From assembly GCA_001599975.1 (NCBI GenBank), contig BCIO01000001.1, positions 434,001-498,000 on the forward strand: 64,000 bases of DNA. Direction: 5' to 3'. The notes beneath the pieces are model-generated. The model did no database searches and had not been told where the DNA came from. It saw only the letters and a list, made by a program, of their open reading frames with translations. Positions 1 through 9,917 of the stretch are shown piece after piece. The stretch comes from Cystobasidiopsis lactophilus. Taxonomy: Eukaryota > Basidiomycota > Agaricostilbomycetes > Agaricostilbales > Chionosphaeraceae. The position numbers and the translations under genes were made by a program. Position 1 is the first letter of the stretch. Each line of letters begins with the position of its first letter.

Positions 1-881
1 GCCAAGAAGAGGGCAAGCAGAACAGCGAGATTGAGCGTTTCCAAGATGGATCGGATCGCTGGAAAACTGTTAAACAGGTGCTCCTGGCTGAGATGCAGCG
101 GCATACCTGGCACTCGCAAGTCCAGATGGTCCAGGAAAGGTCGCCGCCGGTCGTCGGCCACCTCGGCACCTCGAAGCTTGTAGTTGTCCTTGATCAAAGT
201 ATAGCGTGAACTGGGGCGGTAGGTGATTCGGCCCCAGTAGATCTCGTCGATGATGCGGGCGATGAAATTCGACGCCAAAAAGTTCTTGGCCTCCGACAAA
301 ATAGCCATCTCCAGGGCGTTTGTGGCACTCTTCCGTCCTTCCTTCACCAGCTCGTGGATGTCGCGCGAGGTGTACAGATCGGCTTCTCCGTTGGGGAAGA
401 GGTCCGGCTCCAGGCCGCTGAAGGCGTTGTAACCTATGGTGAGGATTTGGACGAGCTGGAAAGGATGATCCACATAGTCTGCGATGCACCCTGTCAGGGG
501 ACAGGTTTCGTGATGCGCATAAATAGCATCCGCACCTCCGGAGAGCTTGATGCACAGCAGTTCGGCCACATTGGCGCGAGTGGACTGAACGCCGCTGAGT
601 GCGATGTCCTCTTCAGATGCCAGCTTGAAACGTATGCGACACAACAAGAGCGCGAAGAAGATCGCGGGACTGCCGACTTTGTTGAGGCCAGCTTGGAGGG
701 GCGCCAGCGTCGTGAGCTCGAAGGAGGGCGAGCACAGCTCGGGCCAAGAGTACGAGCTGGTCACTCGACTGGTGATTTCCTCGTGGACCAGCCGAACCAA
801 GGCAAAGGTGTGAGATGAGGAGACGGCTGAGTCCGTCGTCGTGCCGGCATCGAACTCCTCGAGCAAGCTGAAGGTGGACAT
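1..881 (-). CDS. TRP-like (Yvc1-type) cation channel, N-terminal part
   Basis: The gene starts at ATG 881 and runs off the left edge, so only about 275 residues are visible. Exon 1 is 107-881. A 48-base intron (59-106) removes a stretch that would otherwise interrupt the segment LRVP/AIRSILETLNLAVLL. The soluble N-terminal region has the blocks ALEMAILSEAKNFL, RIIDEIYWGRI, RPFLDHLDLRVP and then a hydrophobic helix beginning at the edge. From memory this order matches the N-terminal linker of basidiomycete Yvc1/TrpY-like proteins, which are vacuolar calcium-release channels; the pore itself is outside the window. It is head-to-head with the RNA triphosphatase gene, 142 bases between start codons. 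Identification rests on remembered family pattern, not on a pore motif. Confidence 0.65.
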   Translation of the reverse strand, partial: MSTFSLLEEFDAGTTTDSAVSSSHTFALVRLVHEEITSRVTSSYSWPELCSPSFELTTLAPLQAGLNKVGSPAIFFALLLCRIRFKLASEEDIALSGVQSTRANVAELLCIKLSGGADAIYAHHETCPLTGCIADYVDHPFQLVQILTIGYNAFSGLEPDLFPNGEADLYTSRDIHELVKEGRKSATNALEMAILSEAKNFLASNFIARIIDEIYWGRITYRPSSRYTLIKDNYKLRGAEVADDRRRPFLDHLDLRVPGMPLHLSQEHLFNSFPAIRSILETLNLAVLLALFL

Positions 882-1023
882 TTTCGGCGTGGGTATCAAC
901 TAAGGAGCATTGCTGGACAAAACCACAAGCAAGTGAAGAGGCGAAGAGCCAACGTCGTCGCCCGAGTCAAACCTCTTCCGCGTGCGACCATCTTTTCGAG
1001 AGCCGTTAAGAGTCGCCGCCATC
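882..1023. promoter_or_regulatory. Shared bidirectional promoter, channel gene / RNA triphosphatase gene
   Basis: Only 142 bases separate the ATG of the leftward channel gene (881) from the ATG of the rightward RNA triphosphatase gene (1024). Both promoters and 5' leaders must fit here. I see no TATA box. That the two genes are co-regulated is an inference from spacing. Confidence 0.5.
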
Positions 1024-2084
1024 ATGACCGAAACCGAACGCCCTCCCAAGCGAGCACGCACGAGCTCTCCCTCTGCTTCCAACAAAAAGCTGGAGCCCTC
1101 GTTCTTCAACATCGAGCCACACGACGATTTTACGCGAGAAGTGGGCAATTGGATCTGGAATTGGGCCCAAGGCCGGCAGCACGTCGAAGTGGAGGCCAAG
1201 ATTGGCATTCTCATGGACGCCAACATCGCCCCCAAGGAGCAGCAGATGCGGCTCAACTTTCCTGTCGCCACTGAAACCAGTGTGTCCAGGCACTTGCCCG
1301 GACCAGACCTCCCAGACTCACGCGCTGCTCCGATAGTCCTGACCGAGAGCAATTTGGCCCGCTTCGAGAGCAACATGACCACCAACCAGCACGCCTATTT
1401 CAACCAGCTCCTCAACGGCCGCCACGACGAGCAGCGGGACCCGGAATATCGAGGCGCGCGGATGACCTACAAGCACACCCTTGAGGTTGACCAGTTCTAT
1501 ACGGAAAACCCACCACCTGGCACCAAGGGACCGAGGCAGAAAGTGCGGGCGACCTTTGAAGTTTCCAAGGACAAGACGAGCAAGACGCTCAAGAAGGACA
1601 ACGGGTGCATCGTCAAGGATCGGGTCGCCAACATGAACATTTACTGGCCCAAACAGGACTTCGACTTTCGTATTTCCGTCTCAACTGAAACGCCTGGTGA
1701 GCGCAATCACTTGACAAACCGTTTTCACGAACTCAAATGCCTGTCCAGTCGCTGACTTCCCCAAGTCCAAGCCCGAAATGACGCGCACCAAGGACCGAGT
1801 GTCCTACACGCACCAAGTTGTCCAAGTAGACCTCACCAAGGTGACGGGAGATGAGAAGGCCGGCACGACCTATGAGTTGGAGGTCGAGTTCATGGACATG
1901 AATGAGTTGCTGGCGGAGGGAGCGAAGGAAGCCAGCGGCAGCGGAGAGCCAAACAGGTACTACGAGATGGTCGCTGTGTTTTTGAACACGGTCCGACTGT
2001 GAGTCTCTCAGCTCCTTCCGGCTTCTGTTGATCCAAGCTGACGGCGCGATGAGCAGTCTGATCAAGAACAGCGGTCCGAAATAG
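1024..2084 (+). CDS. CET1: mRNA 5'-triphosphatase (capping enzyme beta subunit, Cet1-like)
   Basis: This enzyme removes the gamma phosphate of nascent pre-mRNA before guanylylation, in the nucleus. Exons are 1024-1696, 1749-1998 and 2057-2084; introns are 52 and 58 bases. The product has about 316 residues. The fungal tunnel-fold signature is visible: the first acidic strand VEVEAKIGIL, the strand YKHTLEVDQFY, the segment RVSYTHQVVQVDL and the last acidic strand TYELEVEFMD, whose Glu residues bind metal in this family. ATG 1024 (MTETERPPKR) was chosen because the upstream in-frame ATG at 982 adds only a short unconserved leader. The C-terminus after the last intron reads LLIKNSGPK. It is tail-to-tail with the next gene, 25 bases between stop codons. 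Confidence 0.88.
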
Positions 2085-2109
2085 AAGTGGGAGAAAGTTA
2101 CAATGCAAA

Positions 2110-3815
2110 TCATGACATGCTTTCATCTGGGTTAATATCGGCTAGCGTTTGCCCCTGCTCTGCGTCCGGTTGGTCGGCAGGTTGAGCGTCAACCTCGCCT
2201 TGGACCTGCTCGTCCGCCTCTTGAAGGGCAATCGGCATCTCCATCTTCGGCATAAGAGTAGCAAACGTTAAATAAGAGGTGTGGCCACGCAGTTGATGCC
2301 CAGGCTTCGAGAAAAGCAGGCTGCTGTCTGGCACCGGCGCTACCGCAGCTTCCTCGCCTGCGCCTCCTTCCTCGCCGCGCTTACGCTTGCGCTGTACAGT
2401 CACGCGCTTTGCTGGAGCCTTGAGCTTAGGCGGCCGCGGGCCCAAGTTGAGGCTCCGCTGGTTGGGCTGCTGGTCTTCCTCCTTCTCCTTCTCCACCTCT
2501 CCTTCCCCTTCCGCTTCCTGCTCCGGGCCCTCCTCTTGGACCGTCGCATAGCCGTCGCCATTGACAGCGGGTTCTCCTTCCACTACCACTCCGTCAGATT
2601 GCGCCTCCTCTGCGTCCGCCTTGAGCCTCTTCGAGTCGCGGTCAGCGATCGCTTTAGCAATCTGCTTCTGACGCCGATTCTCTTTCCTTTCTTCGACGCC
2701 CCGAATGTGAGCCACAGCATCAAGAACCGAAGGCGCTGCCTGGGTGAATTGGAGCGTCTCGAACTGCCGCGTCAATGTTTCGTACATGGTGATTTCTGGA
2801 AGAAGCTGGTGTGAGTCGTCGTGAAACACCAAGGTCTCAAGTTGGCCTACCTGTGAAATCGTGTGCGCCAAGACAGGTCACTGTCCGTAGCACTTGCTCC
2901 ATACACGGGGAGAAGCAGCAGATTTTGACCGGGCGGTCTTTCTGTGGTCGACAGCATGAGACGAAATTACGCCTGCGCAAAGAGGAACGAACCCGCAGAG
3001 CTTTCTTTGCAAAAGCGATTGCTTCCCAAGGTGACGGCAAGTCCAGAAAAACTGCGTCGACCGAATCATCCAACGCGTCGCCAAAGCCGTCCTTGCACAC
3101 ATTCCGATGATAGGCACTGATTTGGTCAAGCTTGTGTGCTTTGAACTCGTCTCTGCACAAAGCGTGAGTTGTGCTGTTGCGAGGAGGAGTAAAAGACGCA
3201 CCTGGCCTGCTCAAACCGTTGCTCATGAAACTCGAAAGAATGTAGCCGACCAGTCTTGCCCAGCGTCCGGGCGATGGAATGAGAAAACGAGCCACTGCCT
3301 GTACCAGATTCTATGACAGTCTGGCCAGGCAGGATATCGAGGAAGGAGGTAATGAACGCGATGTCAGGCATGTAAAGAATCTGAGTTCGGTGCGCCAGAG
3401 CTTGCGTCCTAATTTGAAGCCCTGAGATCCTGTATACGCACTCGCCAGAGTCAATTACATGACATACCATAGCTCTGGAGTGGCTTTCAAGAGGAACACA
3501 AAGCCTCGCTTGTCTGCCGCTTGATGCTGCAAAAATTTGGGAGGGGCAGTTTCAGCGCCTTTGACTGAGGCTCAGGCTCGTGCGAAGAGCCCTCACTTTG
3601 GACCCAAATGGAAGACCAATCATGGCATCGTGCCTGTACAGGCCATGCTTTGTCTGGAAACTCTTGCCTCGCTCGATGATGATGCCCTGCAAATTGTCGC
3701 GAGACTGGGAGGCTCTGCGGGTCAGCTCACGCCAGCATGCGACCTTTCCAAAGCGTACAAAGAAGCAAATGACATGGTCGCCTTCCTTGATGGTGGCAGG
3801 TTTCCGTTTAGGCAT
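2110..3815 (-). CDS. TRM61: tRNA (adenine58-N1)-methyltransferase catalytic subunit Trm61
   Basis: Trm61, with Trm6, methylates A58 of tRNAs using S-adenosylmethionine. Seven exons: 3759-3815, 3597-3704, 3468-3526, 3202-3408, 2993-3152, 2851-2941 and 2110-2795, giving 455 residues. The N-terminal barrel reads ATIKEGDHVI and ends TKHGLYRHDAMIG. The Rossmann domain has ALAHRTQILYMPDIAFI, the SAM-binding loop VIESGTGSGSFSHSI and the catalytic-face segment DAVFLDLPSPWEA. The C-terminal family block is RGHTSYLTFATLMP. Between residue ~280 and this last block sits a long acidic/basic low-complexity insert, and the C-terminal tail is also acidic. All intron phases are consistent; introns are 49-70 bases. 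Confidence 0.92.
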
Positions 3816-3936
3816 CGCGAGTCGACCACCTCGTCGGCCGTGGCAGAAAGCTCGCGCCGGCGCACCAGGCCGGGCTGAGTCTCGAGTGCAGCCGCAATTG
3901 GTTGATTAAAAGTACAACACAGGGACAAAGAGCATC

Positions 3937-6900
3937 CTATAAATCTACCAGACTGGTGTTGGCCTTGCTTTTGGCAGCCCGAGAGGGCCGACTTGAGTTT
4001 GAGGGAGGTGTGGCGACCGCTTGTGTTCGGCGGCGTGTTTGGCGGGTGCTTTTAGGCGGCTCTTCGACTTTCTCGAAGTCTGATTCAACCTCGACCTTCT
4101 TTCGCTTGCGAGACGAGCTTGAAGCATTGGCGCGGATTGGCGCGGGTTCTGGTCGAGCAGCCGCTTCTTCCCCTTCCCCTTCCTCTTCGGCCGCATCCTC
4201 GTCGCTAGAGATCTGGATAGCACCAAAATACGCTGAGCTGACTTTGCCTTGCGGCTTGAGTTTGAGTTTGAGCGATGGGAGCTCGCTCTTGAAGGCCGCA
4301 GGCTGCTCGGGCTGTGTTTCATCGAGGAGGGGCGCATTGAAGACTGGCGCATCGTCGTCTTGATCAACTTGGCGGAACTGGATGCCAGACCGTTTCACTA
4401 CGCCTCAAAAACAAGATTGGCGCTAAAATCGGCTCACCTGAGATTGCTCGACCAAAGGCGGCGCCAGCGTTGACTTCTTGGTGTCCTTCGCCGATGATCC
4501 AAGCACTTTACCGTACTCGGAATGAAGCCGGTTGCGAATGGTCAGGCCATTGATCAGCATCTTCCAGCGTTTCAAGCAGCGCTCTTGCTTCTTGGTGAAC
4601 GCTTTCTCAACAGCGGCGTGCTCGGAAGCCCAATAAGCCTATCCATATGAAGTTAGTGATGGTATGACACAGAGCAGAAGAAACATACATCAAGCAAAAC
4701 GTCTTGATTTTCGACTGCAACAACAATGCCTTCAATGCTGGGGACGGCCCGTTGCTTGAGGAAGTCGAAGCCAGTCTGACGGGAGAATCAGGCACCTCTC
4801 CAGAGTTATAAGCGAGCACAGAACATACCACAGCCTCGGCATACTCCATCCCCATCTGCTTGGCAATTTTGGCGATGCCTTTGTCTGACAAAGAGAAAGC
4901 GGTCAACCTCAGCGATTTGACCGGAAAGGCCTCATCAACCAAAAGACACCAACAAGGCAAATGGGCAGCTCCTTGCGGCAACATATGAGGTGCAAACAGA
5001 TCCATGTTGCCGTACGTGTTCTTCGGAATGTGGCCATCGATGATCGGCGGTGGGATGTTCTTGACCGTTTGCCATCGAGCATACAAGCCTTGCATAGTGT
5101 CCTCTTCTCTGCCTTCCACGAGTGCCAGCTCGTGGGCGCGACGACGATGAATGGTAACGGCCCGCGACTTGACTCGCTTGAGAGGCTGCTCCCCTTCTTT
5201 GATGCTGAGGCCTTCGCGCATGTACTGCTCGGACGACTTGACTTCAATGACGGCGGAGCGCGCGAAGACGTCTTCGCCTCGCATCTTGCCGATGGGCTTG
5301 CGAGGATGAATGACTTGCTCCCGCTTCAGATGCCGCTCGAGGGCGAATCTGCGGACGAATTAGGGAAATGTCGCACATAAAATAAAGAGGGCATTTGAGA
5401 CTCACAGAGGATGATCCTTGAAGCCGGAGATTTGAGTGGGGAGGCCTTCGTGTGCCATAGTGCGCAGAAGCAAGTCGTCTTCCAGTTTGTCTCGCTCCTG
5501 GTTGTTTCAAAAAATGGGCCACAGCGCATAACTGAAGAACAAATGGGCACTTGCGAGCTCGAATTTGCGTGCAAAGGGAACCAGCATGTCGGTCCACCAA
5601 TCGATGCCCGTCTTACCAACACTCGTTGGGGCTCGAGCCTTCATTGTCGTGGCTCCGAACTGCTGAGCGTAACGCAGTGTCACGTCCTTCACCGAATTGT
5701 CTGTGGGAGCGAACGTGAGCATCCAAGAGACGACCGCCACCAGCCAAGGCTCACCTTGCTCAACAGCGACAACGTAGGTCATTTTGTTATGCTTGTGGCT
5801 CTTCGGTGGCTGCATTCGACTGGCACATCGGAACGCCTTTCGAGTAACATCCACTGGGATCCACTCCTTGTTTGGTCTGCTGTAGACCTCGGCCCAGTAA
5901 ACAGGGTAGACGTATTGGTCGTTTGGCTCTAAGGTGTCGCTTCAGATCTCGTCCATGCTTGTGCAATGGCAAGAAAGCACACCTGGAGAAGGCGAACGGT
6001 CTTCCAACATACGCTGCTGTGCCTTTGACATTTTCGTCTTTCGTAACCGGACAGGCGGAGCATTGTGCCGCATGCGTTCCGTCTCTGACTCGGTGTCGGT
6101 CAAGAAGCCACCACCCTTGACACTACCACCCGAGCTTCCAGCGCTCAAGCTGACGGGCCGGGACGAAGTGCCGTTGAGAGGCAGCTTGGAGGTAGAAGCC
6201 ACAGGTTCCATTTCCACGGCCGACTCTTCAGAGCCGCTGGTAGTGTTGAGCGCCTTTGAGACGGCCCTTTGAACCTCGTGTAGTTCCAAAAGTCTCGGTG
6301 AGGCAGGGGCGATGCCCGCTGTCTTAATGACTTTGGAGATGCCAGACGGCTTCTTCTTGGTGCGAGGAGGGGCCGCCGCGTCGGAAGCATCTCCCTTGTG
6401 GACTTTGGTGCTGCCAGATGCGCGCCAGTCCATCGGTTGCAAGCTGACAATCAGGCGAGCTGGCACGTTAAGAGCTCGGCAAACGGAAACAAAAAGTTGC
6501 GGCGACATGTCGCGTGAGCCAGTCATGGAGACGGCGCGCTTCATCAAGCTCTGCAAGTTGCGCACAACCTCCCCGGGCGCCTTTTTGAGTTTTTTCTTCT
6601 CCTGTGGAGTCAGCGACTCTTCTCCCGGTGGGAGCGAATGGACGCCCTGCTTGGCGGCTTCGGCGTAAGTGACCGTCGACAAGCTTTGAATGCTCGGGTC
6701 GATCGTAAAAGTTTGCCACCACCACGAAATGAGGCTACGCATGGCCATGTCGAACAGCCGGGAGCGCTCCCGAGGGTTGGGCTGAGTTTGTGGGCTGAAG
6801 CTGTTAAAGGCATTTTGCACCGTCAAGGGCACGAGTGAGAGCAGGCGCGACTATATCACACGGAATGAGGACTTGACATTTGAAACAGCCGGATACGCTT

Positions 6901-7337
6901 ACTTGGAGCAGTTCGTCGTTCAACATTTCGTTGCGATGGCGGGTGGCAAGGATTTGACAAAGCAGGTGGGTCTTGTGAGTCTCCAGGCGTATCTTGCGCT
7001 CTATACCGGACAATCCCGGGCTTTTGAAATCAAATGAGATGGTAGAAGTCAGTTGGCCGCTGTGTGAGACGCCTTACCGAGCTTTGCCTTTGCCCTTCAG
7101 CTTGACTTCCGGCGCCTTTTCGAGTACAACCTCGATATTTTCGGGCTCCTTGAGCTTGGGAGCATCTGCCAGGTCCTCCTCGCCGCCGACTGTCTCGAAT
7201 TCGACGTCCTCGTCCGAATCGCTCGCCGGGGTGGCAAAGTCGGGTTGGACATCGAGTCCGAACTCGCGCGCCACGACCGGGGCGGCGTCTTCGTCCTCGT
7301 GCTCCTCCCCCTCGTCGTACCTTGGCAAGATCGCCAT
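3937..7337 (-). CDS. RAD4: DNA damage recognition protein Rad4/XPC
   Basis: Rad4/XPC recognises helix-distorting lesions to start global nucleotide excision repair. I place about eleven exons; the first are 7078-7337, 6903-7020, 5983-6850 and 5755-5928, with introns of 52-60 bases. After an acidic N-terminus come HRNEMLNDELLQ/SRLLSLVPLTVQNAF and the transglutaminase-like region (SMTGSRDMSPQLFVSVCR, VYPVYWAEVYSR). The beta-hairpin DNA-binding domains follow: LERHLKREQVIHP, RSAVIEVKSSEQY, NTYGNMDLFAPHMLP, HLPYKGIAKIAKQMG and IEGIVVAVENQDVLL. The C-terminus is acidic then basic and ends TSLVDL. The last exon begins after an intron that ends just before FRQVDQDDD. Start ATG 7337 (MAILPRYDEGEE) lies 104 bases from the start of the divergent Rsa3-like gene. 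Confidence 0.9.
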
Positions 7338-7441
7338 CCTGTCCAGCCGGCGCTAGGCACTTTGGGAACCTCCACCGACACAACGCGGCCGATCGGGAGC
7401 AAAAGACGGAGTTCGCCTCGACGTCGACTGCAAGCCTCAGA
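7338..7441. promoter_or_regulatory. Shared bidirectional promoter, RAD4 / RSA3-like
   Basis: Just 104 bases lie between two divergent start codons (7337 leftward, 7442 rightward). Any promoter elements and both 5' UTRs must overlap here or extend into coding DNA. No TATA box is visible. Coupling of a repair gene with a ribosome assembly gene is an inference from layout only. Confidence 0.5.
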
Positions 7442-8221
7442 ATGCCGCCCAACAAGCGCAAGCGTGTCAGAAAGCGACGAACGGACGTCTCTTCGGACAG
7501 CTCGTCGAGTTCAGAGAGTTCGGAAGAGGTGAGGCTGGCTGCGGCGGCCATGCATAAATTTTTCCCTGATGCGAGATCGGTCCCAGGAAACGCCAGTGCA
7601 GCCCATTGTGCAAGCAGCAGAAGAGATCTCGGACGATTCTTCAGACACATTCTCAGAGAGCAGCGAAGACGAGGCGCCAGGCAAAGCCTCCGCCCCCATT
7701 TCAACTCAACCAGAGGCAACAGGCTCCGCTACGCCACTTGCCTCCACAAAAAGCTTGCAGAATCGCCCTCGCAGCCCGTCGCCCCCGTACTTTCAGTTAT
7801 CTTCAGCATTGCCAACATTCGGGAAAGAAAAGGAGGTGGCAAAGACAGAGGTCTTGCCAGAGTTTGAGAGTGATCAGGAGACCCTGCGAGCTTATTATTT
7901 GGAAAAAGTCGTAAATTCTTTCGACAAAGAGCTGGACACGCTGAAGAAGGTAAACTATGTCTGCCAGCTTTCTTCGGGGCTTGCGGTGACCAGCCCACAC
8001 AGGAGCCTGGCATCGCTACTCGCCTGGACACCTTGATCCAATCGCTGGCAGCTGGGGCAGGCTTCATGACGACAGCTGCATTAGCCAGGGAACAGTCAAT
8101 CTGGGCGACGAGGGAAAAGGTTGGCAACCGGGAGGTGATGCTGGAGGCAGCAAAGCTGGGGTCGGCATCGGCGGCTGGCGCCGTGGAGGACGATGGTGAC
8201 GAGCCTATGGACGAGCCATAG
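7442..8221 (+). CDS. Ribosome assembly protein 3-like (Rsa3)
   Basis: Three exons, 7442-7528, 7587-7949 and 8003-8221, with introns of 58 and 53 bases. The product has about 222 residues. The N-terminus is basic (MPPNKRKRVRKRR) followed by Ser/Glu-rich runs. The C-terminal third reads LRAYYLEKVVNSFDKELDTL then RLDTLIQSLAAGAGFMTTA. This resembles the Rsa3 C-terminal domain, in which a YL-x-K-V segment and a L-x(2)-L-x(3)-L-x-Q/A-G segment pack together; Rsa3 acts in early 60S maturation in the nucleolus. The nuclear-type N-terminus fits. The match is from memory and the domain is short, so a generic nucleolar protein is the alternative. It ends 19 bases from the stop codon of the next gene. 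Confidence 0.55.
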
Positions 8222-8240
8222 TGCGTGTAATACAATCCAT

Positions 8241-9710
8241 TTAGAGTACAAATGAGCTGGTTGAGCGCTTTCCGAGTCCAGACTGGAGTTTTCGCGCTGA
8301 GTGGCCAAGCAAGTCAGGCGCACAGTAATGGGGTAACGCACCTCTTCGTAGATCATGTCGATAGCTTTCGCTTGCCCGATTGAGAAAGTGCTGTCCACCC
8401 AGGCGTGCGGTTCCCTGCCCAACAGCTTGTCCACGAAGGCTTGCAACTGATAGCGGTAGGTCGACCAGGCAGGATGGTCGCCGTACGCCTTCTCCACGCG
8501 GGTTTTGCCCTTGCCATCGGTGATCTTGATCTCGTGAAAGTGAACGGGCATCACAAAATTGGTCATTGAGATGGTGCCGTTTGTGCCCTTGATGGTGAGC
8601 CACCAATCCGCCACCCACTCCTCTGGAATCTTGTGCAAAACGGAGGACGGAATCATGGTGGGAGTTTGAAGATCGAAGGCAATATCCACGGGATAACCGC
8701 CGCTAAGGTGGAATCAGAGCCTGTCCGAGATCATTGAGACAGACTGCTCACTCGAAAACGACCTGAACATCCATCGCTCTGTCACACTTGTCGGTCTTGA
8801 GAATGGCCTTGGCAGTGTTCACTTTGACCGGTTCCTTCGAGGTGGCGAACCGCAGAGTCGAGAGAGGGTAAGTGCCCATGCTGTTTGAGCCAGCATCAGT
8901 CAGTGCGCAAAGACACAGTAGCTACGCTCGACGCAAGCCCATGCTACACCAACTCTGGGCCGACGTGGGCTTGTGTCGAGCGTAGGGCAGTAGCTCACTC
9001 CATCAGGCATCCGCCAGACAAATCATATCGAAAGCGGACGGCATCGTCGTCAGGCACCAGTCCAGCCGGGATCGAATAGCGAGACTGGATGCTGGTGATC
9101 TGGCCGATCTCGTTGGAAGCCACCACTTCTTTCAACTTCAACACAGCAGGGTGAAGTAGGTGATGGAACGCTTCCAGCAAGACGAGACCTTTCTCTGCAG
9201 CAAAAGCGTGCAGCTTGGCGGTCTCTTCTGCGTTGGAGCAACAAGGCTTCTCGACCAAAACATGCTTGCCCTTGGCCAAAGCCTTCATGCTCCACTCGTA
9301 GTGCAACGCATTGGGAAGAGGGCAATAAACGGCATCGATGGCTGGATCATCCAGCAACTCTGCCCTAGTTCTTTAGGCTTGGAGGTCCTGATACTGTGTT
9401 CAGAAACTCACCTTGGTACGAGCGGTAGACGTTGGGAATGCCATGCTTGTCTGCAAACTCTTTGGCCTTTGTGGGGTCTCGTGCCGCCACACCACTGCAG
9501 CTCTTGTCAGATATGCAGTTGGAACCAGAAGCAAAGGTCTACATACTAGATAATGGCGTCGGCGCACGAAACAGCAGGCAGAATAAGCGCGTTTGGCACG
9601 ATCAGAGCAGCGCCCAGCACGCCAAACTTGATCGCTTTCGGGCTCTTGACGGCGACTGGCGGGTGATAAACCTCGTAGTTTCGCTTGAAGAAACCTAATG
9701 CGGAAGCCAT
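8241..9710 (-). CDS. Gfo/Idh/MocA oxidoreductase (D-xylose 1-dehydrogenase / dihydrodiol dehydrogenase type)
   Basis: NADP-dependent dehydrogenase of about 380 residues, probably cytosolic. The N-terminal Rossmann segment reads IKFGVLGAALIVPNALI, then after an intron VAARDPTKAKEFADKHGIPNVY. The family block AVYCPLPNALHYEW and the motif GKHVLVEKP follow; the Lys in EKP is the usual catalytic/binding residue. The C-terminal sheet domain contains RFRYDLSGGCLMD/MGTYPLSTLRF. The start ATG 9710 (MASALGFFKRN) matches the typical N-terminus of fungal members. The final intron must end at the CTCCAG acceptor to give the family-like tail EESGLGKRSTSS before the stop at 8241. One intron (8881-8998) is about twice the usual size and holds a hairpin insertion. 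Substrate cannot be decided between sugars and aromatic trans-diols. Confidence 0.85.
8916..8995. repeat. Intronic hairpin flanked by 8-base direct repeats (MITE-like)
   Basis: Two 20-base arms, 8922-8941 and 8966-8985, are reverse complements at 19 of 20 positions with a 24-base loop. The motif CAGTAGCT occurs on both sides, at 8916-8923 and 8988-8995, like a target-site duplication. The whole structure lies inside intron 8881-8998. Removing one direct repeat plus the 64 bases between them leaves a 46-base intron, close to the local norm. A tiny nonautonomous foldback or MITE insertion is the simplest reading; no transposase is present in the window. Confidence 0.6.
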
Positions 9711-9860
9711 GACAAGCGTTGGTATGCGAAGAAGAGTCAAACGAGAGGCGCCATCAACACAGCACGGGTCGGCTCGCGAGAGCGCGCCAAAGCTTCGCGG
9801 ATTTCACATGCAAGTGGTGGCGATCACGGCTCCATTTCACAATTGTCGAGGTTTGTCGAG

Positions 9861-9917
9861 GCAGGTCCAAGGAATTGCATCAGTAGAGGAGGGCAGATCC
9901 AAGGAATTGCATCAGTA
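9861..9917. repeat. Short direct repeat across the stop codon of the histidine phosphatase gene
   Basis: The 25-base segment 9861-9885 recurs at 9893-9917 with one mismatch, a 32-base period. The inner copy contains the last codons and the TGA stop (9912-9914) of the leftward gene; the outer copy lies just beyond it in the 3' UTR. This looks like a local slippage duplication of the gene's 3' end. Confidence 0.75.

Noticed and set aside
4862-4970. Frame break in RAD4 after AAHLP
   Set aside because: A 69-base GT-AG intron joins HLP to YKGIAKIAKQMG, the expected family sequence.
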